64,000 bases of DNA from contig JAMDHS010000048.1 of the NCBI GenBank assembly GCA_029717555.1, positions 1 to 64,000 on the forward strand. Direction: 5' to 3'. The notes under the pieces are model-generated. The model saw nothing but the letters and a program-made list of their open reading frames with translations, was not told the origin of the DNA and ran no database searches. The position numbers and the translations under genes were made by a program. Origin of the DNA: Peribolospora baueri (Eukaryota; Basidiomycota; Peribolosporomycetes; Peribolosporales; Peribolosporaceae). Position 1 is the stretch's first letter. Each line of letters starts with the position of its first letter. Of this stretch, positions 43,185-53,310 are shown piece after piece.

Positions 43185-43962
43185 CTAAGCCGCACCACCG
43201 CTGGTGACGAGGTCCGATATCTTCTGCTCGACCTCCTTCGCACTCAGACCCTCCAGCATGACTTGCTTCTCTACGCCTCGGTCTGGAATTAAGGGAGAGG
43301 ACGCGACCGAAGAAATCGGGGATGGGGGTGGGGCAAGAGGACAGGAAGGCGTACACAGATGGCGGACGGGAGAGGTGTACGAGAAGGTGGGTTTTGAAAG
43401 ATCAGAAAAAGTAAGTAAAAAAAGAAAACGAACAAGGAGTCAGTGACGGGAACATCGGTGGGATGGTGCGAGTGCGAAAAAGCGAACAGAGCAAGTGCCG
43501 AGTGGAGCCAAAGCCAGAGCCAGAGCTAGAGCCGGAGCCTCGGCTGGCAGAAGGCGTTCCGGAAAGTTACTCGAGACTCTAGATGCACCAGGCCACGACA
43601 CGCACCGAACCTAGCGAAAGCTCTCGCCGGCGTGCCCGCGGCTTCGCGAACGAGGAAAGGGAGGGAAGGGTTGTGCTCCTTGATGGTCGGGTAGCGCGCT
43701 TGAACAAATTGCCTGAGAGACACAGGGTAAAGGTGGGTGACAGGCACACGGCGTACCAAAGAAAGGCAGAAGGGGCCAAAGAGGAAAGCGTGGTCAGCAC
43801 AGACGATTCATCGTTCTTCGTGGCATCGCGCTCTTGCAAGAACGGGGAGACAGAGAAAAGGATGGACAGTACACACCTTGTCCCGGCCGACGCAGGCGAC
43901 TGCTGGCAGCAGAGTACGCGGACCTCCCGGAGAGCGCGCGGAAAAGCCTTTGCAAGAGACAT
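43185..43962 (-). CDS. NDUFA2: NADH:ubiquinone oxidoreductase subunit NDUFA2/B8
   Basis: Accessory subunit of mitochondrial complex I with a thioredoxin-like fold. Three exons: 43962-43877, 43712-43606, 43282-43185 (96 residues; human is 99). The sequence has the family core QFVQARYPTIKEHNPSLPFL followed by VREAAGTPARAFARF, then EKQVMLEGLSAKEVEQKI and a short GGAA end. The N-terminus MSLAKAFPRALREVRVLCCQ is basic and amphipathic; the subunit is imported without a long cleaved presequence in other species. Intron 2 (323 nt) is long relative to the gene. Divergent from the RRM gene with ~750 bases between starts, and convergent with SART1. The presence of a complex I subunit excludes fungi that lost the complex, such as Saccharomyces. 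Confidence 0.93.
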
Positions 43963-44709
43963 CGTGGCGGAGGTATCGAGTGATGGGCCAGGAAGAACAA
44001 GAGATGCGGGTGGTGATGATGGCAAGCTGTCGAAGACGGCTTGATGTGACGGACGGCTTGCCCGTGCACGTGACGCGTCGTTGCCCGATTTCAAGCGAGT
44101 CCGAAATCGACAACCGCAGTAGGAGCGAATCAAGGACGGCGTCTAAAATCACGTGAACGTCTGTGACGACCTTCGCTCGCCATCCCTCTTCCTCCTCCGT
44201 CGTCTGCACCACCGCCGAAGGCCGCATTGAGAAGGGCCTGGTTGTCGGAGGCGTTCGCCGCGATAGGGTAGGGGGAGAGGAGAAATGGTTGCGTCAGAAT
44301 GACAGGTATGTTTTAGAGTGGAAGGCTGCATCGCAGAAGGGAAGGGTACGCTGGAGGGAGAGAGGCCCATCGTTTCCCTACCCTACCTTTGTGCCTTCCA
44401 TTCTTTCGGTAGGAGTGCTTTAGCGTCGATGGATAACGCTGAAGGAGGCGAGCTCTGCTGATCTTGTGGTCGGCCTCGTTGCACGACCTCTCAGCGCGAC
44501 TTGAGCGCGTCTCCAGCTTACCCCTTTCTCTTGGCTTCCGTACGAGGATGGCTTTCCTCGCCTCTACTGGCCTCGCGTCCACGGCTTGAAAAACCCAGAG
44601 TGCTTCGCGAAACGAGTTCCTCTCTTCGTTCTCCTCCTCTCTTTGCCCTCGCCGTCCTTGTCGTTGTCACCTTCAGTGTGGCTTCCTCACTGCCTTTACT
44701 CTCCACGAT
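43963..44709. other. Divergent promoter region, NDUFA2 and RRM gene
   Basis: 747 bases between two start codons on opposite strands. CACGTG-like CCCGTGCACGTGACG is at 44063-44077 and TCACGTGA at 44149-44156. The 44500-44700 part is pyrimidine-rich leader of the RRM gene. No additional gene is supported. Confidence 0.5.
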
Positions 44710-46527
44710 ATGGCTAACTCTCTTTACTCTGGCCTAGCTCCCTTCGCTTTCGACTCGTACCACGCAGGCGCACCGTCTTTCAGCCCCTTCTCGCTTCCTT
44801 TTCACGTCGGTCCGATGCCCGACTGGGCTTCCTCTCCGGTTCCCATGGCCCCGGTGACCGCCCGCTTCTCGCCGATGGACAACGCTCTCGACTTTGCAGT
44901 GCCTCAACAGGCCACCCACCTCGGCGGTCACGTCCAGCGCGGTTCCACCTTCAGGCCGGGATTCAAGCTCGCAAACCCTCATGGGACGACGAATGTTTAC
45001 ATCAATGGACTGCCTCGTACGTGAGTCGTCGCGGCTGTCAATAAATGCGGACGGAAGCGGTCGTATGATCATGTCGGCATATCGATTCCGTGGCCCTCGC
45101 CTCCGTTGACGGACATTTCCGTCAATATACCAGCTGTACTGATGAGCAGATTCGCGAGCTCTGTAAAACCTATGGAAACATCGTTTCCGTCAAGGCGATC
45201 GTCGACGAGGATGGCCAATGCAAAGGTGTGAGTACAGCGCGGCCTCTTCGCCCGACCTTCCAAGCATTTACCTGACGACATCGCCTTGAATGCTCTTTGA
45301 TCTGGCCTTCAGTATGGCTTTGTTAAGTACAGCACTACAGGAGAGGCAAAGAAGTGCATCGTCGCGCTGGGCAGGTCCGGCTACCAAACGTCTTTCGCCA
45401 GGGTGAGCCACAGCCTATCGCGGCCAGGAGAGAGGGGCAGGCGTTCTGATGCAGATACTCAATCGTCACCCAGGAGTCGCTCAGCGCCAAGCTCGCCAAA
45501 CTCAATGACGAGGAGACCACGAACATATATCTCAGCAATCTTCCTTGGTTGATGGACGAGAAGGTAATACGCTCTACATCTTGGTCGACGTCAAACCTCG
45601 GTTTTGAGCGGCTTTTGAGCTGAATGCTGCTTCTTGGCCCTCCCACAGGCTCTAGAAGACTTGTTTGCACCTCACGAAGTTGTTTCGCTCGTCATCCTAA
45701 AAAATGCTGACGGTCTTTCCCGTGGTGTCGGCCTCGCCCGCCTCAAAGACCGCGCCAGCGCCCAAGAGTGCATAGACAAACTCAGCGGAATCCGTCTGGC
45801 TGGAGCGCCAGCCCCGCTCGCGGTCCGCTTCGCAGACTCGGAGGCTCAAAAGCGCATGAAGGCAGAGGTGAAAGCGTCGAAAGGGGAGACATCCGCCCCG
45901 ATCACTAGCACCGCCGTCGTCTCTCCCGCGCCGCCGACCATCAACGCTTGGACCGGGCAGACGGCAGGCGCCGCCGGCTGGCAATTTCTGACTCCTATTC
46001 TTCGCTCGTATCCTGAGGTCGGTGCGTATCACTATCCCATGAGCATGCCGAACGACAGGGCCGCCACAGACGCCCATTTCAGCGTCACCTCCGTCGTCAC
46101 TCCGCCGAAGGACGGAGTTCTCCGTATCCCCTTCGTTGGAAGTCCTCTGTCCGGCAGTTCCGGCAGCACGGTCATGGGCGGCAGCGCCGGCTCGACGGGT
46201 GCGGTGCCTGCAACGACCCCTCCGAACCCTGGTGGCGTCGCCATGATGGGCTTTAATCCTTACCACACGCCCCCTCACCAGTCAGTGTCTGAAGTTGGGG
46301 ACGGCAGGGCGGGATGGCTGATGTTAGCAGGACTTGTCTGACTTGGGTGCCACTCATACTGTCTTCCGACTTCCAGGACCGGCGGCTTTCACTTTGTCCA
46401 GTACACTCCTTCCCCTCCGACGCCCTCCCCTTACCCCGGGCATGGCACAGACGGTTACGGGCGAGACTATGGCGCGGGGGCCCAGGTCCGCACGACGGTC
46501 AAACGTTCCCCCTTAAAGGCTGCCTGA
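44710..46527 (+). CDS. Two-RRM RNA-binding protein of RBMS/MSSP type
   Basis: Six exons: 44710-45020, 45134-45227, 45313-45402, 45474-45563, 45649-46280, 46377-46527 (455 residues). A ~95-residue Ser/Pro-rich N-terminus precedes RRM1: RNP2 VYINGL, then TDEQIRELCKTYGNIVSVKA and RNP1 KGYGFVKY (split by an intron between Gly and Tyr). RRM2 has RNP2 IYLSNL, WLMDEKALEDLF and RNP1-like RGVGLARL, where the usual Phe of RGVGFAR is Leu. The pairing and the spacing, including the KLNDEETTNIYLSNLP linker, match vertebrate RBMS proteins, which bind AU-rich RNA and single-stranded DNA. The C-terminus is Gly/Pro/Tyr-rich and disordered, ending VKRSPLKAA. Likely a regulator of mRNA fate; the targets cannot be read from sequence. 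All splice junctions keep phase. Confidence 0.9.
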
Positions 46528-47248
46528 GCTGCCAGCGGCGGAGTGCCTGCTCTCTCTCTTCTTTCTCCCCTTCACCCTTTCCCCCTTTCTTGCTCCTTCG
46601 TTCATTCTGTCATTCACTCCTTCTTCCTTCGTCCCCCTTCTCGCCTCCCTTCCCTTCCTACCGGAAGCATCTCATCGTAACGGCGACTTCAAGGTAGCCG
46701 CGGCCCGTTAGCTAGCTAGCTATCTTGGAGTAGATTACCTTTCTTCTGATCATACCGCGTTAATTTATATGACCCTGAGCGAACGCCTCGCATCTCCGCT
46801 CTCGAGCGCCGTCCGTCCGACCGACCAACTCGTCCCCGCCCGCCGCCAAGCTGGGGCTCGCCCAGGGTGTGCTTGCGACCGGCGAACGGAAGCCAGCTCA
46901 AGCTCGGAAGGCTCTTCTCTTCTATTTCTTCTTCTTGCCCGACCTCCATTCCACTCCTCCTCTTTCTTTCTTCGTTTGCCTCGTCGCCTCACCGCGCCCT
47001 CTTCCCCAGCCTTGCCAACACCGGCGGGCAAGCCAGCCAGCCGCGTCCCGCCCGGTCGCCTTTCGCCTTTCGATCGCCTCTCGCTTCGCTCTGCCGTAGT
47101 CAAGCAAGCAAGCAAGCAAGCAAGCCAACCACCATCACCGTCATCCATCCCTCCCACTCACACGACCCCCGCTGCATGTCCTCTCCGCCCGCCTAGCCCG
47201 CCCTTGACCTCACCTCCGTTCCTCGCACCTTCTCCCTTACAATACGGC
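46528..47248. other. Intergenic region and probable leader of SKT5
   Basis: 721 bases. It includes a (CTAG)n patch at 46709-46722 and a (CAAG)n repeat at 47101-47124. From 46769 an ATG-started frame runs uninterrupted into the SKT5 frame, adding 160 codons of Ser/Pro/Arg-rich text that looks like translated pyrimidine leader, so I keep it as non-coding. Confidence 0.5.
47101..47124. repeat. (CAAG)n microsatellite
   Basis: Six tandem CAAG units in the SKT5 leader, 125 bases before the chosen start codon. Confidence 0.9.
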
Positions 47249-49320
47249 ATGGACCCCAATGGCCACGAACACTACGCCGGCGCCGGCACGGGTCCATCCT
47301 CTGGTTCTCCCGACCCGCCGTACCACGACGGCGGCGCGGCGCAGTACGACTATGGCTACGCCCACCACGACGGCCAGGGGCCGCCCGGTCAACATGGTCA
47401 CGATCCGTACGGCGGCCACGGCGGGTACGACCGATACGACCAGACTCACGGGCAGGGAGCGTCGAATGCGCCTGGCTACTATCAGGACGACGGACAGGGC
47501 GGGTCGGACATGCAGGCCTACTATCATGACGATGGAGGTCAAGGGATGAGCGGTGGAGGCTATGGGCCCTCCCCGCATGAGGCGTATTCCCAGAGCCATG
47601 GTGGAGCGGGCGCCCAGGGCTACTACCCAGACGACGGCAGTCAGGGCCCCAGCGCCGGTGCCGTGCCCGGACAGCCTTTCCAGCAACCCAACTACGGTCA
47701 TCCCTACATGACGCCCGCACCGTACGGCCCACAGAACATGTACGGCGCCCCGGCAGCGGACGGCTACTACGGCCAGGCCTACATGGGCTACCCTCCCGGC
47801 GCCGATGCTGCGATGTACATGGGCGGCTACCCGGACTTGCAGCGCGCACCGAGCGTGGCCGGCAGCATGCACTCAGCTGGCATGATGTCTCCGTCCATGG
47901 GGCCGACAAGGCCCGTCGCCGGCGGGCTCGCGCGACAAGGGACGACGCTGAGCTCGATGACGATGAGCAGTAGCCTCCCCGCTCGCAGCGTGCCTTCGAA
48001 GAAGTCGACTGGTTCGAGCTCCAAGGACAGTAATCCTGGCTTACCGTTCACGAAGCAGTTCGTGGAGGAGTACCGACAGAGGATGAAAGGCGATCCAGAC
48101 CCAGAGGCGCAGTTTGGGTTCGCAAAATACCTCATCGAGGCGGCCAAGAAGGTGAAGGATTCGGACACGGACGCCAACCCGAAAGCGGCAAGGAAGTACC
48201 GCGACGCGCTGCTTGTAGAGAGCATCAAGCTCATCAAACGGCTCGCTACGACGGGGATGAGCGTCGGCAAACCACCGTACGCCGAGGCGCAGTTTTTCCT
48301 CGCCAACTGCTTCGGCAACGGCAGCCTGGGGTTGCAAGTCGACCACGAAAAGGCGTACAATCTCTACGTCCAGGCCAGCAAGCAGAACCACCCGGCGGCG
48401 ACGTACCGTACCGCCGTGTGCAACGAGATCGGCGCAGGCACGAAGAGGGACCATCATCGAGCCGTGCTCTTTTTCCGAAAGGCGAGCGCGCTGGGCGACA
48501 CGGCGGGGATGTACAAACTGGGGATGATCCTCCTCAATGGCCTTCTCGGCCAGGAGCGCAACCCGAAGGAGGCGATCGTCTGGCTCAAGCGTGCCGCCGG
48601 CCAAGCGGACGAGGATAGCCCGCACGCGCTGCATGAGCTCGGGCTTTTGCACGAGCGGTTGAACAACAATATCGTACCTCATGACGAGGCGCACGCTCGC
48701 GAGCTTTTCACCCAGGCGGCACAGCTTGGATATGCCCCCGCGCAGTTCAAGTTGGGAACGTGTTATGAGTACGGTAGTTTGACCTGCCCCGTCGACCCTC
48801 GCCGCTCGATAGCCTGGTACACCCGAGCGGCGGGCAAGCATCACGGCGACGCCGAGCTCGCCCTCAGCGGGTGGTACCTCACAGGCAGCGAGGGCGTGCT
48901 CAAGCAGAGCGATAGCGAGGCCTACCTCTGGGCTCGAAGGGCGGCGACAAAGGGACTGCCAAAAGCTGAGTATGCCGTTGGCTACTACACCGAGGTTGGC
49001 ATCGGCATCAAGCAGGACCTCGACGAGGCGAAGAGATGGTACATGCGCGCTGCCGGTAAGCACTCGATCTTTTTTTTTTTTTTTTTTTTACGTGCCGTCC
49101 CTTTACGATCATACCAGACATGCCGCTCTTCTGACAGATTTCCTTCCACTTTCTCTCATTTTCTCTCTTCCTTCCTTTCTTCCTTCCGCCTTTTCCAGCC
49201 CAAGGAAACAAACGCGCGATGGCCCGGCTGACCGAGTTGAAGAAGATGGGCAACAAGCCAGGCAAGCGAGGTGCGAGGCCGACGCGCAAGGATACGGAAG
49301 GAGAGTGTGTCATCTGTTGA
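47249..49320 (+). CDS. SKT5: SKT5/CHS4-like Sel1-repeat activator of chitin synthase
   Basis: In yeast Skt5/Chs4 binds and activates chitin synthase III and ties it to the septin ring at the bud neck. Two exons, 47249-49055 and 49199-49320 (642 residues). The first ~250 residues are Gly/Tyr/Gln/Pro-rich with repeated GYYxDDG units. A conserved lead-in (FVEEYRQRMKGDPDPEAQFG) opens a solenoid of about seven Sel1-like repeats, e.g. YAEAQFFLANCFGNGSLG, AMYKLG-type GDTAGMYKLGMILLNG, APAQFKLGTCYEYG and KAEYAVGYYTEVGIG. The C-terminus is basic and ends Cys-Val-Ile-Cys, a CaaX prenylation box in the same place as the CVIM of yeast Skt5, so the protein is probably lipid-anchored. Exon 2 encodes this box. 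An in-frame ATG at 46769 is possible but improbable. Confidence 0.92.
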
Positions 49321-50890
49321 GCGTGGGCAAGGAAGGGTAGGCAGGCGGTCGAAGGGTTGAAGGACGGACTATGTTTCCCCAAGACGGCGTTAGACGGGAA
49401 CTCGTCCCCGCAGACCATAGACGTCGTTTCGTCGCTGTGCCAATGCACCGTTGACGCAGTACCATCCGAACTCGCTCCCGATTCCTCCACTCGAATCCGT
49501 TTTTGCAACGCCATCTACCAAGTCAAGTCTCCTCTCGGCTCCTCGTATCTTTCGCTCCTTCGCGCTTGCACTTGGTAGCGGTCCCCAGCCTAGCACGTCT
49601 TGTACCTCCGACGACCCCTTCCGGTCCTGTTCATTCCCGTCCATCTCAGTGCTCCACCCCCAGTTCGGTTCTGTTCAGTCCGAAGGACGCCAGATACCAT
49701 CGTCTTCAGTTGTCAGCCGCCCCCTACCGCTGGGCTCGGCCCTTCTCCTTGCTTCCTCTCGGTTCCGGTTCCTCTAGTCATTCGTCCGTCCCGACGTTTC
49801 AGTACCGTGCACTTCTTCCTTCTTTTCTTACCTTTCAGCAGTTCCACCCTTTTCGACCCTCACCTTCTTTGCCTCCTGCCTTTTTTTTTTTCTTTTCCCC
49901 CACAATCGTGGTCCCTTTCCCTTTCCCGCCCCGGGCGTGCTTGCTTCGTGTCCTGCCTTCCCCTTCCACCTCCTCCTCTCCTTCCCCCTCACGTCATTTC
50001 ACCCGCCGGCCGCACTTCCCCAGCTCCCCACCGGCCATTCGGCCTCGTCGAATCCGGGGCAGAAGGAGAGCGGAAGACCTCAGGGTGGCCTGACGTCCCG
50101 TTCATCCTCGTTGGCGACTCGGTCGGTCACTAACTAGCGCGGGTGAGGAGAGGGGCGGCAGAGAGAAGGAGAGCGGTAGGAAAGGGAAAAAGGAAGGAGG
50201 AGCGCAGATTGTATGAATATTATCATGCGTATAACGAAACCCCACTTTCTTTTTCCTCCCTCCGTGTCTTCTTCCCATCCTGTCTGTCGCTTGGCTGTAT
50301 CGGACGGATATGATGCGATCCGTTACTTCGTTCGCCAGTGTCCGAGGGCCGCTGGATATCTCGTACTATCGTTTCCCCGCGGCTCTTATGTCGAAGGCGA
50401 GCTCTTTTCTCTCTGGACCGATACACATGGCTTGCCCATCATTTCGTCCCTCGCCGCTCCAGGAGTGGTTTCTTATGTACCCCTTCCGTACCTTTCGGCC
50501 GATCTGCTGCGGCGCTACGAGAGCGAGTTCATAGGAACTCATGGCTGTCATTGAACGTCTTTGATACCAGAGTAAGACGTCTTAACATGCAGGAGCACGC
50601 ATGAAGACTGAGGATGACCACCATCAAACACAATACCTGCACAGGCAGCTGAACGGCACACTACCCATTCGTCTGAAATAGGGGAAGGGGCATGGAGTAG
50701 GTAGATTGAGGTAGACGGGAGAGGTGACTGCCGTCGTCGAATGACGAACGGCTCTGATCCCTCCAAAGGAAAACGCATGGATGCGGACCGAAGGATTTTT
50801 TCGGTTTTGATGAAGGGGCGGCTAATGAAACATTGAAAGCATGAAAAAGACGGAAGAGGAGAGGAATGGAGAGGGGGAACCAGCCGCTGC
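49321..50890. other. Convergent intergenic region, SKT5 and RPL4
   Basis: 1.57 kb between two stop codons. 49560-50040 is strongly pyrimidine-rich on the plus strand; 50210-50600 is nearer to balanced composition. ATG-started frames such as 50213-50554 show no domain. The length is large for a convergent gap, so a non-coding RNA or short gene could be hidden, but I see no box C/D or H/ACA arrangement I can defend. Confidence 0.45.
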
Positions 50891-52183
50891 TCAAGGAGCG
50901 TGGAGCATGTCCAAGAATTGCTTGCCGGCCCGCACCAACGGCTCCTTCTTGTCCTTGGGAGGCGCGCCCTGGCTAGCCGTCCGGATGAGGGTCTTGGCGT
51001 ATGGGTTGAGGCGGAAGAGGGCAGCCCTGTTGCGAAGAGGGTCTGCAATACCACGAAGGGCGATAGAGAATCGGTCAGCGTCGATTGCAGATGGACGTCA
51101 GGCGACGTTCAAGGGCCCGTATGTGTGCAGCAAGTCGGCACTCACTCTTCTTCTGGGTGAACGGCCTCTTGGTCTTGGAGGAGCCCGCCGGGCGAACGAC
51201 GGACTGGATCTCTGCAGAAAGACAGAAGAGGCGTGAGTCAGGCCGGCTCGTCCTCAACATGAGAGATCGAACATGTCACAAGGCACGTCCCACTCACCGT
51301 CAGAGTTGATGAGCCTAGTCACGTCAGGGTTGGTGATCTTGGCGATCGGAAGCTGGTAGTCCTTCTTAAGCGTCGCGGGCTTGTCGTAGGTGCCGAAGAT
51401 CTCGTCGAGCAGGGCGAAGGCACCCTCGGTCCAGATGCAGAAGCGGCCAAGATGACCACCGGGAGCAAGCTGGAGAAGGTTGAGGCGACGGACGTTAACG
51501 AGCTCAACGCCGGGGATGTTGCGGAACGCCTTGACAATGCCCTTGTCCTCGTTGTAGATGACGAGAGGGCCGCGGCGCTGACGGTAGCGGCGGTTGCGCA
51601 TCTTGCCCTTGCCGGCGCGCATCTTGCGAGAGTTGGAGACCTTGACAATGTCGTTGTAGGCCTTGAATGACTTGAGGAGGGCGACGGCGGCCTTGGTCTT
51701 GGTCAGGCTCTCGACGTCGGAGGACACGACGAGGGGAACTTCTTCAATCTCCTCGATGCGGTGGCCGCGGGCGAGGACGAGGGAGGGGAGAGCGGTGGCA
51801 GCGACGGCAGAGACGGTGGCGTAGCGCCTCTGGTTGACGTTGGTCTTGACGTGCCACTTGCGCCACACCTTGGTGGGCGCGAACATGCGACCGCCGCGGC
51901 ACATGTTGCCGAAAGCGGCCTGGCCGGAACGGTGAGTACCACCACCGCCGACACGGGGGATACGAGCGACGGCACGACCGGTACCCCACGACTCGGCAGA
52001 GGTCTGGGCGCCGGCGTTCCACTTGGCCGCGTACGGCTGGCGCTTGTTCTTGGCCAGGTTCTTGTGGATCGCCTGGACGACGTCGAGACGGATGGGAGCG
52101 GTGAAGACCGCGGGGAGGGGGAGCGAGCTGGTCGCAGCGCCCTCAGTGGAGCGGACCGAGATGGAGGGGCGAGCGGCGGCCAT
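50891..52183 (-). CDS. RPL4: 60S ribosomal protein L4 (uL4)
   Basis: Structural protein of the large ribosomal subunit whose internal loop lines the exit tunnel. Three exons: 52183-51298, 51211-51146, 51042-50891 (367 residues; yeast 362). Near-identical blocks to other eukaryotes include [87 protein letters not shown] and [20 protein letters not shown]. The eukaryotic C-terminal extension is spread over exons 2 and 3 and rich in Lys/Arg. The ATG follows directly after CACCTCCTAG, so a 47-nt leader intron (52231-52185, donor GTGAGC) is likely. A second in-frame ATG at 52267 would add a Phe-rich stretch coded by a poly-T run and is improbable. Two telobox-like motifs lie in the promoter. Confidence 0.98.
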
Positions 52184-52706
52184 TCTAGGAGGTGAGAATG
52201 CGAGAAAGAGGGTGATCCTGCATGAGCTCACCGCGACGTTAAATAAAAAAAAAAAAAGGCGACTCATGTTCGCGGGCGACGCCAGCCATTTCCAGCTCTG
52301 TCCAGACTAGTCGCACGCCCATCACTCATCCACACCTTTCCTCCAACACGCCGGTCCTCCTTCCCTCGTCGCCGCCCCGCCCTTCCCACTTCGTGACTAC
52401 GCCTCCCCGCACCTCCTCGCAAACGTCAGAGCCATTCCACTCAGGCTCGAGAGGGCACTCACTTTTTTTGCAGAGTCTTGAAGGTGACGACGGACGAGAT
52501 GAGATTCTAAACGTCGATTCTTCGTGCGAACCCAACGACCGGAACCTGTCGGTCGGTTAGGGTTATTCGATGGCTAGGGTTATGACGCGAGCAAGCACCT
52601 GTACAATTTTATTTCTGCCGCAGCAATCCACGTGAGACCGGCGCACGGACCCGGGACAATGCTCGTGCCACTGACATCATTTGAGAAGCTGGTCCTACAG
52701 CACTTA
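52184..52706. other. RPL4 leader and promoter
   Basis: 523 bases. A 13-base A run (poly-T on the transcribed strand) at 52244-52256 lies in the leader, and two telobox-like motifs at 52557-52582 lie 375-400 bases upstream of the ATG. Confidence 0.6.
52557..52582. promoter_or_regulatory. Paired telobox-like motifs in the RPL4 promoter
   Basis: TTAGGGTTA at 52557-52565 and CTAGGGTTA at 52574-52582, same orientation, 17 bases apart. Telomere-repeat-like boxes in ribosomal-protein promoters are known from Tbf1-dependent fungi and from plants; binding here is inference. Confidence 0.55.
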
Positions 52707-53012
52707 TTAGACTTTGCCATCGCTTAAGACAGGCCTATCGCTCATCCCGGGCGCGTGCGTAAGTATGCTACATATGGTACACGTCGAAAGCGAGCAAAAA
52801 CTCATGAACGGTAGCCGAAGAGAACGTTGCTGCGCAGGTGGGGCCGAGGGCACGGTCGCGGGCGCCGAAGCCGAAGCGTACTTGGAACGGCTGGTGGTGT
52901 CGGTGGTCATGGCAGCGGGGTGGGAGACGACGGCTGGTTCAGCGGTGTTGTAAGTGTTAATGACGGTTGAGAAGCCGAATTGATAGGCTTGTCGGAACAT
53001 GGACGTCGACAT
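52707..53012 (-). CDS. Possible small hypothetical protein
   Basis: A 101-codon frame with ATG at 53012 and no domain I recognise. The first ~65 residues have natural composition (Ala/Ser/Thr-rich, FRQAYQFGFSTVINTYNTAE near the start), while the last ~30, Cys- and Thr-rich, may be 3' flank read by chance or follow an unrecognised intron. It lies between RPL4 and the polytopic membrane-protein gene, where a gap of about 1.1 kb would otherwise be empty. An alternative reading has an exon ending at GTGAGC near 53196 further upstream. Low confidence. Confidence 0.25.
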   Translation of the reverse strand: MSTSMFRQAYQFGFSTVINTYNTAEPAVVSHPAAMTTDTTSRSKYASASAPATVPSAPPAQQRSLRLPFMSFCSLSTCTICSILTHAPGMSDRPVLSDGKV

Positions 53013-53310
53013 GGTCGCACTCTGCGTCGCAAGGAGGCGGGAGCGGGGCGCCGGAGACGCGACCGAGGACGGACAGATGGACGGACGGACAAGCGGATGA
53101 GCGCGCGATGGAAAATAAGGGAAAAGGCGGTCGACGAGAGAACGTCAAGCGTGGCCGCACCAAAACGGATTTTGGGGGGCGCGAGAAAGAGAAAGCTCAC
53201 AATACCGATGACGGCCAGTTGCACCTCGATCTGCAGTGACGGTCATCGGAAGGAGCTCTAATCAGAGAGAGACGCACGCTATGCGTGTGACAGAATGGCG
53301 TTCTCGCTAT

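Noticed and set aside
46769-47248. 160-codon N-terminal extension of SKT5 in the same frame
   Set aside because: The reading is translated CT-rich leader and a CAAG microsatellite; family members begin near the Gly/Tyr-rich region.
50213-50554. 113-codon frame after SKT5 as a gene
   Set aside because: No recognisable motif, alternative frames equally open, and it lies in a convergent 3' flank.
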